Counted from the first letter of the stretch, positions 25,132-33,746 are shown. The stretch is 64,000 bases of DNA from Actinomycetota bacterium (GCA_029979265.1 JAPOHW010000004.1:113296-177295); one strand, 5' to 3'. Program-made: numbers and translations. The notes: generated from the sequence alone by a model not told the origin.

Positions 25132-25779
25132 ATGGCCGTTGCGTCGACCGATCCTGTCAAGCTCACCATCTGGTCCGACTTTCTTTGACCGTGGTGTTAT
25201 GTCGGCGCGGTTCGCGTCGAGCAGCTCGAAGCACATTTCGGTGATCAGATCGACGTCGAATGGAAGGCCTACCTGCTGCGCCCCGGGAACGAGGGGGGCG
25301 ACCCGACCAAGCACGACAAGTTCGTCGAGTACACCAAGAGCTGGCAACGACCCCAGGAAGCAGAACCGAGTCTGACGTTTCGACAGTGGGCGACCGACAA
25401 TCCGCAGCCGTCAGGCAGTGTTCCTGCCCAGATCGCGGCCAAGGCGATGGCCGAATTCGCTCCCGAGCTGGAGCTCGCATACCACCGGCGCCTGATGGAT
25501 GCGTACTTCGCCGACAACCGCACCATCTCTGATCCCAACGTGCTGGCCGAGATCGCTGCAGAGTGCGGAGCCGATCCCGGGTCGTTCATCTCGTTCGTGG
25601 TCGAGCATCAGCAACGTCTGGCCCAGGACGTGATCGATGATCACAATGCCTCGATCGATCACGGCGTCACCGGTGTTCCGACAATCCTGCTCGACGAGAT
25701 TCTTCCAGTGCAGGGCGCCCAGGACTTCGATGTCTACGTCCAGTACATCCAGCGGTTGATCGACCGTCGGTCGGCTTAG
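25132..25779 (+). CDS. DsbA/FrnE-family selenoprotein (UPWC active site, in-frame TGA)
   Basis: From ATG 25132 the frame reads MAVASTDPVKLTIWSDFL, then TGA at 25186-25188, then PWCYVGAVRVEQLEAHFG and on without another stop to TAG at 25777-25779, giving 215 residues. The TGA falls exactly where FrnE-like DsbA proteins have the first cysteine of SDFxCPWCYVG, so the active site is U19-P-W-C22. The rest is a complete thioredoxin/DsbA fold, with the helical insert and the cis-proline loop GVTGVPTILL. A strong stem-loop lies 14 nt after the TGA. Frame, motif position and hairpin all point to selenocysteine, not a nonsense mutation. Role: thiol-disulfide (selenenylsulfide) redox chemistry in the cytoplasm, with no signal peptide. 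Confidence 0.9.
25202..25220 (+). promoter_or_regulatory. Probable bacterial SECIS element of the DsbA-type selenoprotein
   Basis: An 8-bp stem, TCGGCGCG (25202-25209) with CGCGTCGA (25213-25220), includes one G-U pair and closes on the triloop GTT. The loop starts 22 nt downstream of the TGA and exposes GU at its tip. Position and loop match bacterial SECIS rules derived from SelB-dependent genes. Confidence 0.75.
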
Positions 25780-25784
25780 AGCGG

Positions 25785-26270
25785 TCAGCGGCGACGGGTC
25801 CGGGCAAGCGCAACTCCGACGACCGATGCCGTGCCGGCTGCATCGAGGAGTTCACCGACGTGACGCAGGGTCGTGCCGGTGAGAACGACGTCGTCGAGCA
25901 CCACCACGTTCATGCCCGCACACTCGGCGGTGATCACATACCCACCGGCCTGTGCGACCGCGGCCCGGTCTGCGGGATCGACGTCTCGAAGCCGGGCCGT
26001 CACATTGCGTCGTTCGACCAAGCGCTGCATGCGGTCACCGGCAACCATCTCGAGCAGGCCGGTCGGCCGATCTGGGCTCGCCGGGATCGGCGCGATCGTG
26101 GCATCGACCGGTGCAACGGTGTCGACGAAGTGTGCGAACCGTTCGGTGAGCTCCCTTCCTGCGACCGGGTCGCCGAGGTCCTTGGCTCGGTGGACGAGTT
26201 CGCCGAGCTCCGTGCGCTCGTCGAGTCCGGGTTCCCAGTAGTCGCCCATCGCGTGGATTTCGATCGTCAT
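25785..26270 (-). CDS. Phosphoribosyltransferase-domain protein (ComF-like)
   Basis: A 161-residue type I phosphoribosyltransferase-fold protein. The PRPP-binding signature is VVVLDDVVLTGTTLRHVGELL. An N-terminal segment (ATIAPIPASPDRPTGLL) resembles the flexible part of ComF proteins. The zinc ribbon of classical ComFC is absent. The base substrate or any competence role cannot be deduced. ATG at 26270. It is convergent with the DsbA-type selenoprotein gene. Confidence 0.7.
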   Translation of the reverse strand: MTIEIHAMGDYWEPGLDERTELGELVHRAKDLGDPVAGRELTERFAHFVDTVAPVDATIAPIPASPDRPTGLLEMVAGDRMQRLVERRNVTARLRDVDPADRAAVAQAGGYVITAECAGMNVVVLDDVVLTGTTLRHVGELLDAAGTASVVGVALARTRRR

Positions 26271-26320
26271 ACACGCTCCGATGTGACGCTTGCCACAGCT
26301 AGCAATATGCGTTCCAGGGG

Positions 26321-26354
26321 TTGCGATTTGCCGCCTTGCTAACTATTGTTAGCA
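26321..26354 (+). promoter_or_regulatory. Promoter with overlapping palindromic operator
   Basis: A -35-like TTGCGA (26321-26326) and a -10-like TATTGT (26344-26349) are 17 bp apart. A perfect 7-bp inverted repeat TGCTAAC-TATT-GTTAGCA (26337-26354) overlaps the -10. Repression of the HBHA-like gene, perhaps by the XRE protein encoded downstream, is likely. Confidence 0.55.
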
Positions 26355-26407
26355 CTCAGCCGCACCGCAGTGTGCGGTCCCCCACACACCTCCCCCAGGA
26401 GCATGCC

Positions 26408-26785
26408 ATGCCCACCGTCATCGATCAGGTCAAATCTGCCGCCTACACCTCCGTAGGCATCAACCTCCTTCTCACCGACGCTGTCGTTGGTCGCGAGATC
26501 GCCACGCCGAAGCAGTTCGCCGACCGGGCCTCGACCGCCCGCACCCAAGCCACTGATGCGCTCACCGACCTGCGCAGCCGAACCGAACCGGTGGTGGCAA
26601 AGATCACCGGCCGTCTTCCCGAGCAGATCGGTGACGCCGTACAGACCGGCCGAAACGCGGTATGGAACTTCATCGGGATCGACGCTCCGGCCCCGACACC
26701 GGCACCGGCACCGGCAGCCAAGGCGCCTGCGAAAAAGGCCACCAAGAAGGCTGCGAAGAAGACCGCCGCCAAGAAGGCCGGCTGA
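26408..26785 (+). CDS. HBHA-like protein with lysine/alanine-rich tail
   Basis: A 125-residue protein: an N-terminal amphipathic helical region (residues 1-95), an Ala-Pro hinge (APAPTPAPAPAA), and a lysine-rich tail of KKA-type repeats ending KKTAAKKAG. This architecture matches mycobacterial heparin-binding haemagglutinin and the related actinobacterial lipid-droplet proteins. The pairing with an XRE regulator just downstream mirrors hbhA with its neighbour Rv0474. ATG 26408 has an AGGAG Shine-Dalgarno. The tail could bind polyanions (DNA, glycans), and a lipid-inclusion role is as likely as adhesion. Confidence 0.72.
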   Translation: MPTVIDQVKSAAYTSVGINLLLTDAVVGREIATPKQFADRASTARTQATDALTDLRSRTEPVVAKITGRLPEQIGDAVQTGRNAVWNFIGIDAPAPTPAPAPAAKAPAKKATKKAAKKTAAKKAG

Positions 26786-26798
26786 GCAACCAAGAACG

Positions 26799-26832
26799 TG
26801 CCGGTGGGGTCGTCCCCCCTGCCCCACCGGCA
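26799..26832 (+). terminator. Hairpin terminator after the HBHA-like gene
   Basis: A perfect 11-bp stem, TGCCGGTGGGG (26799-26809) and CCCCACCGGCA (26822-26832), with a 12-nt loop, 13 bp after the stop. No T-tract follows, as is common in actinobacteria. It may give partial read-through to the XRE gene. Confidence 0.7.
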
Positions 26833-26918
26833 TCTGATCCCCCCTTCCGTACGGCCGGGCTGCGAGCATGCAGTCCGGCCGCTACGCGACAGGGGCAGTG
26901 ACGTGCGAGGAGTGACTG

Positions 26919-27257
26919 ATGGCTGATCCCCGGGAAGCACTCGGGGCGTACATTCGTGAGCAGCGTCGTCAGGCCGAGCTGTCGATGCGCAAACTCGCCG
27001 ACATCGCCGGGGTGTCCAACCCCTACCTGAGCCAGATCGAGCGCGGCCTCAAGCGGCCAAGCGCCGAGATCCTGCAGCAGTTGGCTCGGGCGCTCGAGGT
27101 CTCGGCCGAGCAGCTCTACGTTCGGGCTGGGATCCTCGACGAGGCCCCCGAATCAGATCTGATCGCAACGATCCGGGCCCAAGACGACCTCTCGGCCGAC
27201 CAGAAGCAGGTTCTGATCCGCGTCTACGAAAGCTTCCTCGCCGAGAACAACGACTGA
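26919..27257 (+). CDS. XRE-family helix-turn-helix regulator (Rv0474-like)
   Basis: A 112-residue regulator. The HTH runs over LSMRKLADIAGVSNPYLSQIERG and is followed by RPSAEILQQLARALEVSAEQLYVRAG. The short C-terminal helix (LSADQKQVLIRVYESFLAEN) probably dimerises. It resembles mycobacterial Rv0474, the neighbour of hbhA. A GAGGAG Shine-Dalgarno precedes ATG 26919. The palindrome at 26337-26354 upstream of the HBHA-like gene is the best candidate binding site. Confidence 0.88.
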   Translation: MADPREALGAYIREQRRQAELSMRKLADIAGVSNPYLSQIERGLKRPSAEILQQLARALEVSAEQLYVRAGILDEAPESDLIATIRAQDDLSADQKQVLIRVYESFLAENND

Positions 27258-27277
27258 CGGCCCCTCCGCCGCCGCGC

Positions 27278-28840
27278 TCAGTTGACCGCTCGCTCGCGAC
27301 CTTCCCAGTAGGGCTTGCGCAGCTCGGTCTTGAGGATCTTTCCCGACGGATTCCGAGGAATCTCGGCGATCCGCTCGACGCTGGCGGGCAGCTTGAACCG
27401 GGCGAGACGCTCGGCGCAGTGATCGATGATCTCTTGCTCGGTCGGGTCGGCATCGGGCGCAGGAATGATGAGCGCAAGTGGGGATTCGCCCCATCGCTCA
27501 CTGGGGATACCGATCACGGCCACATCGGCAACACCGGGGTGCGACATGATCGCGTTCTCGATCTCGGCCGGGTAGATGTTCTCGCCACCGGACACGATCA
27601 TGTCCTTCACCCGGTCGTGGATGTAGACGAAGCCTTCCTTGATGTAGCCGGCGTCACCGGTCGAGAACCAGCCCAACCCGTCCTCGTCGCGCCCCTCCGG
27701 GAACGCAGCTGCCGTCGCCTCCGGGTTCTTCCAGTACCCCTTGAGGTTCTGGTGGGAACGCGACCAGATCTCGCCGACCTCTCCGTCGGCAACATCGTTG
27801 CCGTCTTCGTCGACGATCCGAACCTCGGTGCCGAGCACCGGCGTACCGGCCGAGCGAAGCAAGCCGGCTCGATCACCACCCGGATCATGATCTTCGGGCT
27901 GTAGGAAGGTGACGGCGCCAGTGGTCTCGGTCAGGCCGTACACCTGGGCGTGATCACACTTGAGGAGGGCCATCGAGCCGACGAGTGCTTCCTCGGTGAT
28001 CGGTGACGCGCCGTAGAGGATGGTGCGAAGCGACGAGAAGTCGACATCCGACGCGCCGGGAATGATCGGGAGAACCTGGAGCAAGGCCGGCACCATGAAC
28101 GCCGTGGTGACGCCGTGGCCGGGGATGTCGGCGAAGATCCGGCCAGGATCGACGTCACGGTGCACGATGCTGGTGCATCCCTTGAACACAGCGGCATGGG
28201 CGACACCGCTGCCACCGATGTGAAACATCGGCAGCACATGAAGAACGACGTCATCAGCCTCGATCCCGGTCACCTGGGTCAAGGGCGGCACCGATGCCTC
28301 GAGGTTGTGGTTGCTGATCTCGGCGCCCTTCGGCAGCCCAGTCGTGCCCGATGTGTACAGCTGCACTGCGGTGTCGTTCGGCTCAGCAACAACGACGACA
28401 TCGTCCGCCGACTCCCCGGCGATCCAGTCGGCGTACTGCTCATGATCGGACTCGCCACCGATCGCAATGATCTTCGGCCCACGTTCGAGCTGCATCGAGT
28501 CGAGATGGCCGAGGAACTCGGCTTCGACCGCAACAACCTTCGCCTCGGCATGTTCGAGGATGTAGTCCATCTCCGGGGGAGCGAGACGCCAATTCACTGC
28601 GACCATGACCGCATTGAGCTTCGCTGCGCCGTAAGTCAGGGTGAAGTACTCGGGAATGTTCTTCCCGATGAACCCGACCCGATCCTGGTTTCCGACCCCT
28701 GCTGCGGCGAGGGCGTGTGCCACCTTCGAGGCCTCCGCATCGAACTCGGCGAAGGTGAGTGAGCGATCGTCACAGACGAGCGCCGTCTTGTCGGGAAGGT
28801 CGGCCGCCTGGCGGCGGAGATTCTCGGCGAGATTGAACAT
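27278..28840 (-). CDS. Acyl-CoA synthetase (AMP-forming fatty acid-CoA ligase)
   Basis: A 520-residue ANL-superfamily ligase that activates a carboxylic acid through an acyl-AMP. The P-loop LYTSGTTGLPKGAEI, the adenine-binding YGLTETTG, the hinge aspartate region GWFSTGDAGYIKEGFVYIHDRVKD and the catalytic lysine in PSGKILKTELR are all intact. ATG 28840 (MFNLAENLRRQA) is chosen because upstream residues are not family-like. It is divergent from smpB. It would feed the window's acyl-CoA dehydrogenases and enoyl-CoA hydratase, and chain length is not predictable. Confidence 0.93.
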   Translation of the reverse strand: MFNLAENLRRQAADLPDKTALVCDDRSLTFAEFDAEASKVAHALAAAGVGNQDRVGFIGKNIPEYFTLTYGAAKLNAVMVAVNWRLAPPEMDYILEHAEAKVVAVEAEFLGHLDSMQLERGPKIIAIGGESDHEQYADWIAGESADDVVVVAEPNDTAVQLYTSGTTGLPKGAEISNHNLEASVPPLTQVTGIEADDVVLHVLPMFHIGGSGVAHAAVFKGCTSIVHRDVDPGRIFADIPGHGVTTAFMVPALLQVLPIIPGASDVDFSSLRTILYGASPITEEALVGSMALLKCDHAQVYGLTETTGAVTFLQPEDHDPGGDRAGLLRSAGTPVLGTEVRIVDEDGNDVADGEVGEIWSRSHQNLKGYWKNPEATAAAFPEGRDEDGLGWFSTGDAGYIKEGFVYIHDRVKDMIVSGGENIYPAEIENAIMSHPGVADVAVIGIPSERWGESPLALIIPAPDADPTEQEIIDHCAERLARFKLPASVERIAEIPRNPSGKILKTELRKPYWEGRERAVN

Positions 28841-28965
28841 GAACGGTCCCTTCGATGAGTGGCCAGCAGGCGTCATGATGCCATCTCTCGAGCGCCGCGT
28901 CAGCGTCGAGCGAGAGGCGAGCCGAAGCACACCGCGTGCCGGACCCACCCCGCTACCGTGGTCCG

Positions 28966-29460
28966 GTGGCCAAGTCACAGAAAAAGCGGGACATTCCGGC
29001 AGGTGCTGTGGCAGTCGCCACCAACCGGGTGGCGCGCCGCGACTACGACATCCTCGACGAACTCGAGTGTGGACTCGTCCTCAAGGGCAGCGAGGTGAAA
29101 TCGCTGCGCGAGAGCAAGGTGCAGCTCGCCGACACCTATGCGATCGTCTTTCAGAACGAGCTCTGGCTGGTCGGTCTCAACATTTCGTCGTACTCGCACT
29201 CGAGCGCTGCGTTCGCCCACCAAACGGACCGGCGACGAAAACTCCTGGCTCATCGTTCCCAGATCAGCGAATGGTCGAGCCGGACCGACCGCGAGGGACT
29301 CGCCATGATCCCCCTTGCGCTGTACTTCAAGGACGGCCGGGCCAAGCTGCATCTGGCCCTGGCCCGCGGCAAGAAACAACACGATCGCCGTCAGGAAATC
29401 GCCAAACGCGACGCCGACCGCGAAGCAGCCCGAGCCATCGCCCGCGCCCGCCGGCGCTGA
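28966..29460 (+). CDS. smpB: SsrA-binding protein SmpB
   Basis: A 164-residue RNA-binding partner of tmRNA, needed for trans-translation on stalled ribosomes. The GTG start at 28966 gives VAKSQKKRDIP. Family blocks: ALNRVARRDY-type region (ATNRVARRDYDILDELECGLVLKGSEVKSLRESKV), LVGLNISSYSHSS and HQTDRRRKLLAHR. The basic C-terminal tail that enters the mRNA channel is RDADREAARAIARARRR. Its RNA partner, ssrA, lies 7 kb away in this same window. Confidence 0.97.
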   Translation: MAKSQKKRDIPAGAVAVATNRVARRDYDILDELECGLVLKGSEVKSLRESKVQLADTYAIVFQNELWLVGLNISSYSHSSAAFAHQTDRRRKLLAHRSQISEWSSRTDREGLAMIPLALYFKDGRAKLHLALARGKKQHDRRQEIAKRDADREAARAIARARRR

Positions 29461-29486
29461 TCATCGAACGCTGCCAGGACGCGAAA

Positions 29487-29512
29487 CGGGCGGGACCCGA
29501 AGGCCCCGCCCG
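29487..29512. terminator. Bidirectional hairpin terminator between smpB and proX
   Basis: An 8-bp GC stem, CGGGCGGG (29487-29494) with CCCGCCCG (29505-29512), and a 10-nt loop, placed between the convergent smpB and proX stops. A short T-run follows in the minus-strand direction. Confidence 0.7.
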
Positions 29513-29539
29513 ATATCAGTTGTTCAGTCGGAGACTGGA

Positions 29540-30757
29540 TCAGCCAGCGGCAAGACCGATGGCGACCCACTCGTCTGCGAGGTCACGGTTGTCGGCGATC
29601 CACTTGGCTGCGATCTCTTCGACTGCAGCCTGCGAGCCGTCCGACGCGTTGAGGTCGACACCGGCGATAGCCATGTCGATCAGCGGCGGGTTGAACACCT
29701 CGGAGAGCGCAACGATCGCCGGGTTGGCCTCGGCGAAGGCAGCGTTCATCGTCACGAGGATGTCGGCAGCTTCCCAACCGGTGTTGCACACGTCGCCAGG
29801 GCTGAGGCAAACGTCGCTGGCAAGGCCGGTATAGCCCTCACCCTGCGTGTAGCTCTCGCCACCCTCCTTACCGAGGGGGTTCGAGTCGTCAAGGATGTTT
29901 TCCTGATGGAGCCACATCGTGGTCTCACCCGGAATGGCCTGGGCGAGGTACGAGGTGGGGGTCCAGGTGTAGATGATGGCGGGCTCGCCGGCCTGGGCCT
30001 TGGTCAGGAACTCGGCGAACATGGCGTCGTAGCCGGCCTGGGTCTGCTCGAGGTTGTCCCAACCATTGAACGCGATCTGCGAAGCCATGATGTCGTCACA
30101 GGTCCAGTCCTCAGGGCAGCCGTAGAACTCGCCCTTGCCGTTGCCGTCGGAGTCAAGCTGGCTCCAGAGAGCCTCTTCGGCGTTGATCTGGTCCATCGAG
30201 ACGACGCCGTTGGCATCGGCCCAGCTCTTGGTGATGAGCATGCCTTGGAGGCCACCACCCGGCATGACGGAACCCTCAATGACGAGCAGGTTGTCGCCGA
30301 TACGGGTGCCGTCGGGCAGGTCGCCTTCGTGCCAGCTGTAGTGACCCGGGTACCAGGAGTTGGCCCAAAGGTCCATCTCGCCGGATGCCATGGTCTGGTA
30401 ACCGAGGTCAGGAGCGAACTCGAGACCGTCGGGCGACGAAACCTCGTAGCCCATTTCTTCGATCAGGTCGTGCAGGATCTGCGCATGGACGTAACCGGAG
30501 CTCCAGTTGGCGCGGCCCATGTTGACCGTGATGCCTTCGCCCGGAAGGGCGGCCATGTCGTCGCCAGAATCGCCAGAGTCGCCAGAGTCATCGTCGCCAG
30601 CGTCGTCATCGGCCATGTCGTCGCCGGCGTCGTCGCCAGCATCACCGGCATCGTCGCCGGCGTCGGCAGTGGTGCCTTCCTCATCGTCGCCACACGCGGC
30701 GGCAAGCAGCGAAAACACTGCCAGCAGCGCGAGAAGCAACTTGAATTTGCTCTTCAT
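29540..30757 (-). CDS. proX: Glycine betaine/proline-type ABC transporter substrate-binding lipoprotein
   Basis: A 405-residue OpuAC-family binding protein. A lipoprotein signal peptide ends at LLAAAC (Cys22). Residues 24-70 are an Asp/Ala/Gly-rich acidic linker, then comes the binding domain (ITVNMGRANWSSGYVHAQILHDLIEEMGY, ...GEMDLWANSWYPGH, ...WTPTSYLAQAIPGE). Aromatic residues that could form the betaine cage are present, but the ligand is not proven. A strong GGGAGGGG Shine-Dalgarno precedes the ATG at 30757. It is the last gene of a proV-proW-proX order, 136 bp after proW. Confidence 0.9.
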   Translation of the reverse strand: MKSKFKLLLALLAVFSLLAAACGDDEEGTTADAGDDAGDAGDDAGDDMADDDAGDDDSGDSGDSGDDMAALPGEGITVNMGRANWSSGYVHAQILHDLIEEMGYEVSSPDGLEFAPDLGYQTMASGEMDLWANSWYPGHYSWHEGDLPDGTRIGDNLLVIEGSVMPGGGLQGMLITKSWADANGVVSMDQINAEEALWSQLDSDGNGKGEFYGCPEDWTCDDIMASQIAFNGWDNLEQTQAGYDAMFAEFLTKAQAGEPAIIYTWTPTSYLAQAIPGETTMWLHQENILDDSNPLGKEGGESYTQGEGYTGLASDVCLSPGDVCNTGWEAADILVTMNAAFAEANPAIVALSEVFNPPLIDMAIAGVDLNASDGSQAAVEEIAAKWIADNRDLADEWVAIGLAAG

Positions 30758-30797
30758 ATCCCCTCCCAGGGTTTGCTTTCAGAGCGCAGGGGCCCTG

Positions 30798-30828
30798 GTG
30801 ACTCACGTCACAACAGTCCAAGAGTATA
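30798..30828 (-). promoter_or_regulatory. Possible separate promoter and operator for proX
   Basis: On the minus strand a TATACT -10-like box (30828-30823) is followed by the palindrome GTGAC-TCAC-GTCAC (30811-30798), 40 bp upstream of the proX start. No convincing -35 was seen. Extra transcription of the binding protein is common in such operons. Confidence 0.4.
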
Positions 30829-30893
30829 GCTCTCCGACGGCACTAGACGAGGCGGGCCCCCAAAAGACTGGTTGCACCCACACCATCGCTTTC

Positions 30894-33746
30894 TCAGCTG
30901 CTCGTCTCGACAAGCTCGCCTTCCTTGGCGGACCCGGCACCGATGACCGTCTCTACCAAGCCCTCGCCGCGGTAATCGGCGTAGAGCTTCGTGCGTCGGA
31001 ATTCGGCAACGACCGACCGCCCGCTGGCGAAGATGATGAACCCGCTGACGAACGTGACGAAGGCGCCGATACCGCCGAGGACATCACCACCACTGCTGTC
31101 GACCCGCACGATACCGAAGATGAATGCGAGGGGAATCAGGGCGATGCCCAGGCCGAGGCCGGCGAGAACGGTCGTGGCCCGCCATTGCAGCGTCTCACCT
31201 CCGCCGAGCGCCCCCGATGCGGCGACCGCAATCAAGATCGCCATGAACGACAAGATGATGCTGAGATAGCCGAGTCCGGGACCGTCCTCGTCCACGCCGG
31301 TGTAGACGACACCACCACCGGCTTGCAGGGAGTTGATTCGGTTCGTGATCTCTTGGCCGGCCGCGAGTTGCTTGCCGATGTCGTCACCGGCTTCTTCTTC
31401 GATGGCATCGAACTCGGCTTGGATCTCCGGTGTGATGAGCGAGTCGATACGACCGTCGAAGTACCAGCCGTACTGCGTCTTGGTTTCGACCGTGCCGACA
31501 CCGAAGGCCGAGGCGATGATCAGCCCCGTGGCGACGATCGACGCACCGATCTGGCTGGTGGTGACACCGGACAGCGAACCGCCGACTGCGGCGATGAACG
31601 CCAGTTCGGCGAGAAGGAACTCGTTGGTTCCCGAGAAGACGTTGTCGGTGACGACAAGCACGACCGACAACCCGATCAGCATGATCAAGCCACCGACCAT
31701 GATTCCCATGCCAACCTGGTCGACCGTGTCGTCGTCGCTGGCCGACACGCGCCCGGCGACCATTCGGCCGAGCACGAAGACACCTGCGACCACGACGAGA
31801 GCGGTGATGATGCCGCCCAGCCAGTTGGCCTGCCCGTCACTCAGGGAGCCGTCGAGCGCACCCTGGATCCGGTCCCCCTCGACCAGCCAGTTGAAGATGC
31901 ACGCCAGTCCGGTGGCAAGAAACGCAACGACGGCGCCGTAGGTGACGAGGCTCGACTTGGCTGCGGCGACGGTGCGCGCCATCGGAAGTGGGTGTCGTGG
32001 CGAATACGGAGCCGACATGGTCGCAACGCCGGTCGCCAGCGTCATGGCAGCGGCGCCGACAAGTGCGAGCATGGCACCCGAGCCGACCGAGTACTCCGTC
32101 ACGAAGACCGACTGGTCGAGCAGGACAAACCCGACAGCGACGATCAACGACGTGAGACTTGCGATGAATGCACCATCGGCACCGAGGCGAGGCGTCCCGT
32201 CGACAAACATCTCGACGAGCAGCAGCGCAATGCAGATTGCGAAGATCAACAAGCCGAGTTCGGGTAGCAAGCCAAACTTGCCGTCGTTGCCGTCACCGAG
32301 CCACACCGAGTCCAGCACGCCGAGCGTCGGAAGATCGAAGAAGAATTGCTCGTCGTTGAACATGTTGAGCAACCAGATCACCGCGATGAGGCCAGCTACT
32401 GCGGCGAGGCAATAGCCCTGCAATTGCTGCAGCTTCAACACCAGGCTCGGGCGATCGCTCATGAGCGGCCGCACACAGGCGAGCAACGAAAGCCCGGCAA
32501 AGATCACCACGAAGAGGCCGAAGAAGCTGCCACCAGCAGCATCCAGACCTCCGAATGACTGACCGAGGAGATCCTCGTCGGCTCGGCGACCCCACGAAGA
32601 CACCGAACCCGCATCGTTGGACCAGGTGAGGAACACGGTCGCTGCGATCGTCACGAGGCTTGCGACAGCACCAACCATGAGGCCGAACCGCTCTCGGCCT
32701 TCGACCGGCGAATCTCGCTCGGCCGGCTCAAGGTCGGCGTCCTCGCTGGCGGTGGCTGCGGTGGTGGCCTCCATAAAGGCTTCGCCATCGGCTCGGTACC
32801 GCCAGGCAAGACCGATCTTCTTGAACAAGTTGATCCCGTCCTGTTCTTCGCTTTGAGTGATGCGGTCGAACATGACCGCCACGAGGAAGAAGGCCAGACC
32901 TGCGGAGGCGGCGAGTCCGAGGTTGAGGTTGTTGATCGCCCGGAAGAGCAGTCGGCCAAGGCCGCCCGCACCCATGAGCGCAGCGATGCCGAGCATCGAG
33001 ATGGCGAGCAGCAGCGTCTGGTTCAAGCCGGTGAGGATGGCGGGTCGCGCCAGGGGAAGCTGAACGTCGAAGAGCACGCGTGCCTCCGTCGCACCGAACG
33101 CCCGTGACGCCTCGACGACGTCTTCGGGCACTTGTCTGATGCCCAGGTTCGTCAGCCGCACGATGGGTGGGAGCGCGAACACCATCGTCACCATCGTCGC
33201 CGACACCTCTCCGATACCGAAGAAGAAGATGAACGGCAACATGAACACGAACGAGTGGACCACCTGCATGGCGTCGAGCGTCGGTCGCACGATGTTCCAG
33301 AACGAGTCGACGCGACCGGAGATGACGCCGACGGGGATACCGACGATCGCGCACAGGGTCACCGACACCAGGATCATGCCGATTGTGCGGGCGGTCTCCA
33401 TCCAGTAACCCGCACCGAGGAAGCCGCAGATTGCCAACATGCCGGCCGAGGCGAGACCCACCCGGGTGTTGCGGGTGAACGAGCCGATCATGAACACGGC
33501 GATCACGACCCAGATCCACGGAATCGATTCGATCGAGTCACGCGAGACCTTGTCGGAGAGGATGAGATCGAAGAAGCGGTCGAAGGGCCACTCGACCATG
33601 TCACCGAGCTTGGCGGTGATCGGGTTGTTGACGGCCCAGAAGACGAGTTGCTTGATCCATTCACCGAACGGGAAGTTGAACGTGTTCAGCCAGTCGTTGG
33701 CGGTCCAGCTCGGATTGGCTTCGGTTTCCTGTGCAAGTGACCACAT
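30894..33746 (-). CDS. proW: ProW-type ABC permease fused to a long multi-membrane C-terminal region
   Basis: A 950-residue membrane protein. Residues 75-300 are a normal betaine-type permease (six or so membrane segments, with the EAA loop VEASRAFGATEARVLFDVQLP at about 212-232 and GAGGLG after it). Usual family length is 280-350 residues. Here about 600 more residues follow, with a dozen or more hydrophobic segments separated by short acidic loops, no recognised domain, and a soluble stretch near 690-750. ATG 33746 overlaps the proV stop as TGATG, and a GTG lies one codon earlier. The frame is continuous, so this is a true fusion or extension. Confidence 0.88.
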   Translation of the reverse strand: MWSLAQETEANPSWTANDWLNTFNFPFGEWIKQLVFWAVNNPITAKLGDMVEWPFDRFFDLILSDKVSRDSIESIPWIWVVIAVFMIGSFTRNTRVGLASAGMLAICGFLGAGYWMETARTIGMILVSVTLCAIVGIPVGVISGRVDSFWNIVRPTLDAMQVVHSFVFMLPFIFFFGIGEVSATMVTMVFALPPIVRLTNLGIRQVPEDVVEASRAFGATEARVLFDVQLPLARPAILTGLNQTLLLAISMLGIAALMGAGGLGRLLFRAINNLNLGLAASAGLAFFLVAVMFDRITQSEEQDGINLFKKIGLAWRYRADGEAFMEATTAATASEDADLEPAERDSPVEGRERFGLMVGAVASLVTIAATVFLTWSNDAGSVSSWGRRADEDLLGQSFGGLDAAGGSFFGLFVVIFAGLSLLACVRPLMSDRPSLVLKLQQLQGYCLAAVAGLIAVIWLLNMFNDEQFFFDLPTLGVLDSVWLGDGNDGKFGLLPELGLLIFAICIALLLVEMFVDGTPRLGADGAFIASLTSLIVAVGFVLLDQSVFVTEYSVGSGAMLALVGAAAMTLATGVATMSAPYSPRHPLPMARTVAAAKSSLVTYGAVVAFLATGLACIFNWLVEGDRIQGALDGSLSDGQANWLGGIITALVVVAGVFVLGRMVAGRVSASDDDTVDQVGMGIMVGGLIMLIGLSVVLVVTDNVFSGTNEFLLAELAFIAAVGGSLSGVTTSQIGASIVATGLIIASAFGVGTVETKTQYGWYFDGRIDSLITPEIQAEFDAIEEEAGDDIGKQLAAGQEITNRINSLQAGGGVVYTGVDEDGPGLGYLSIILSFMAILIAVAASGALGGGETLQWRATTVLAGLGLGIALIPLAFIFGIVRVDSSGGDVLGGIGAFVTFVSGFIIFASGRSVVAEFRRTKLYADYRGEGLVETVIGAGSAKEGELVETSS

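Noticed and set aside
25132..25779. A truncated DsbA gene starting at ATG 25447
   Set aside because: That start would discard the whole active site. The upstream frame is intact apart from the TGA at the active-site codon.
26348..26378. CIRCE heat-shock operator (TTAGCACTC half present)
   Set aside because: Only one half-site matches; the second half after 9 bp reads GCAGTGTGC rather than GAGTGCTAA. The local TGCTAAC/GTTAGCA palindrome explains the sequence better.
30507..32267. A 586-codon plus-strand frame across proX and proW
   Set aside because: Antisense to two real transporter genes, with a low-complexity Ser/Pro/Asp composition.
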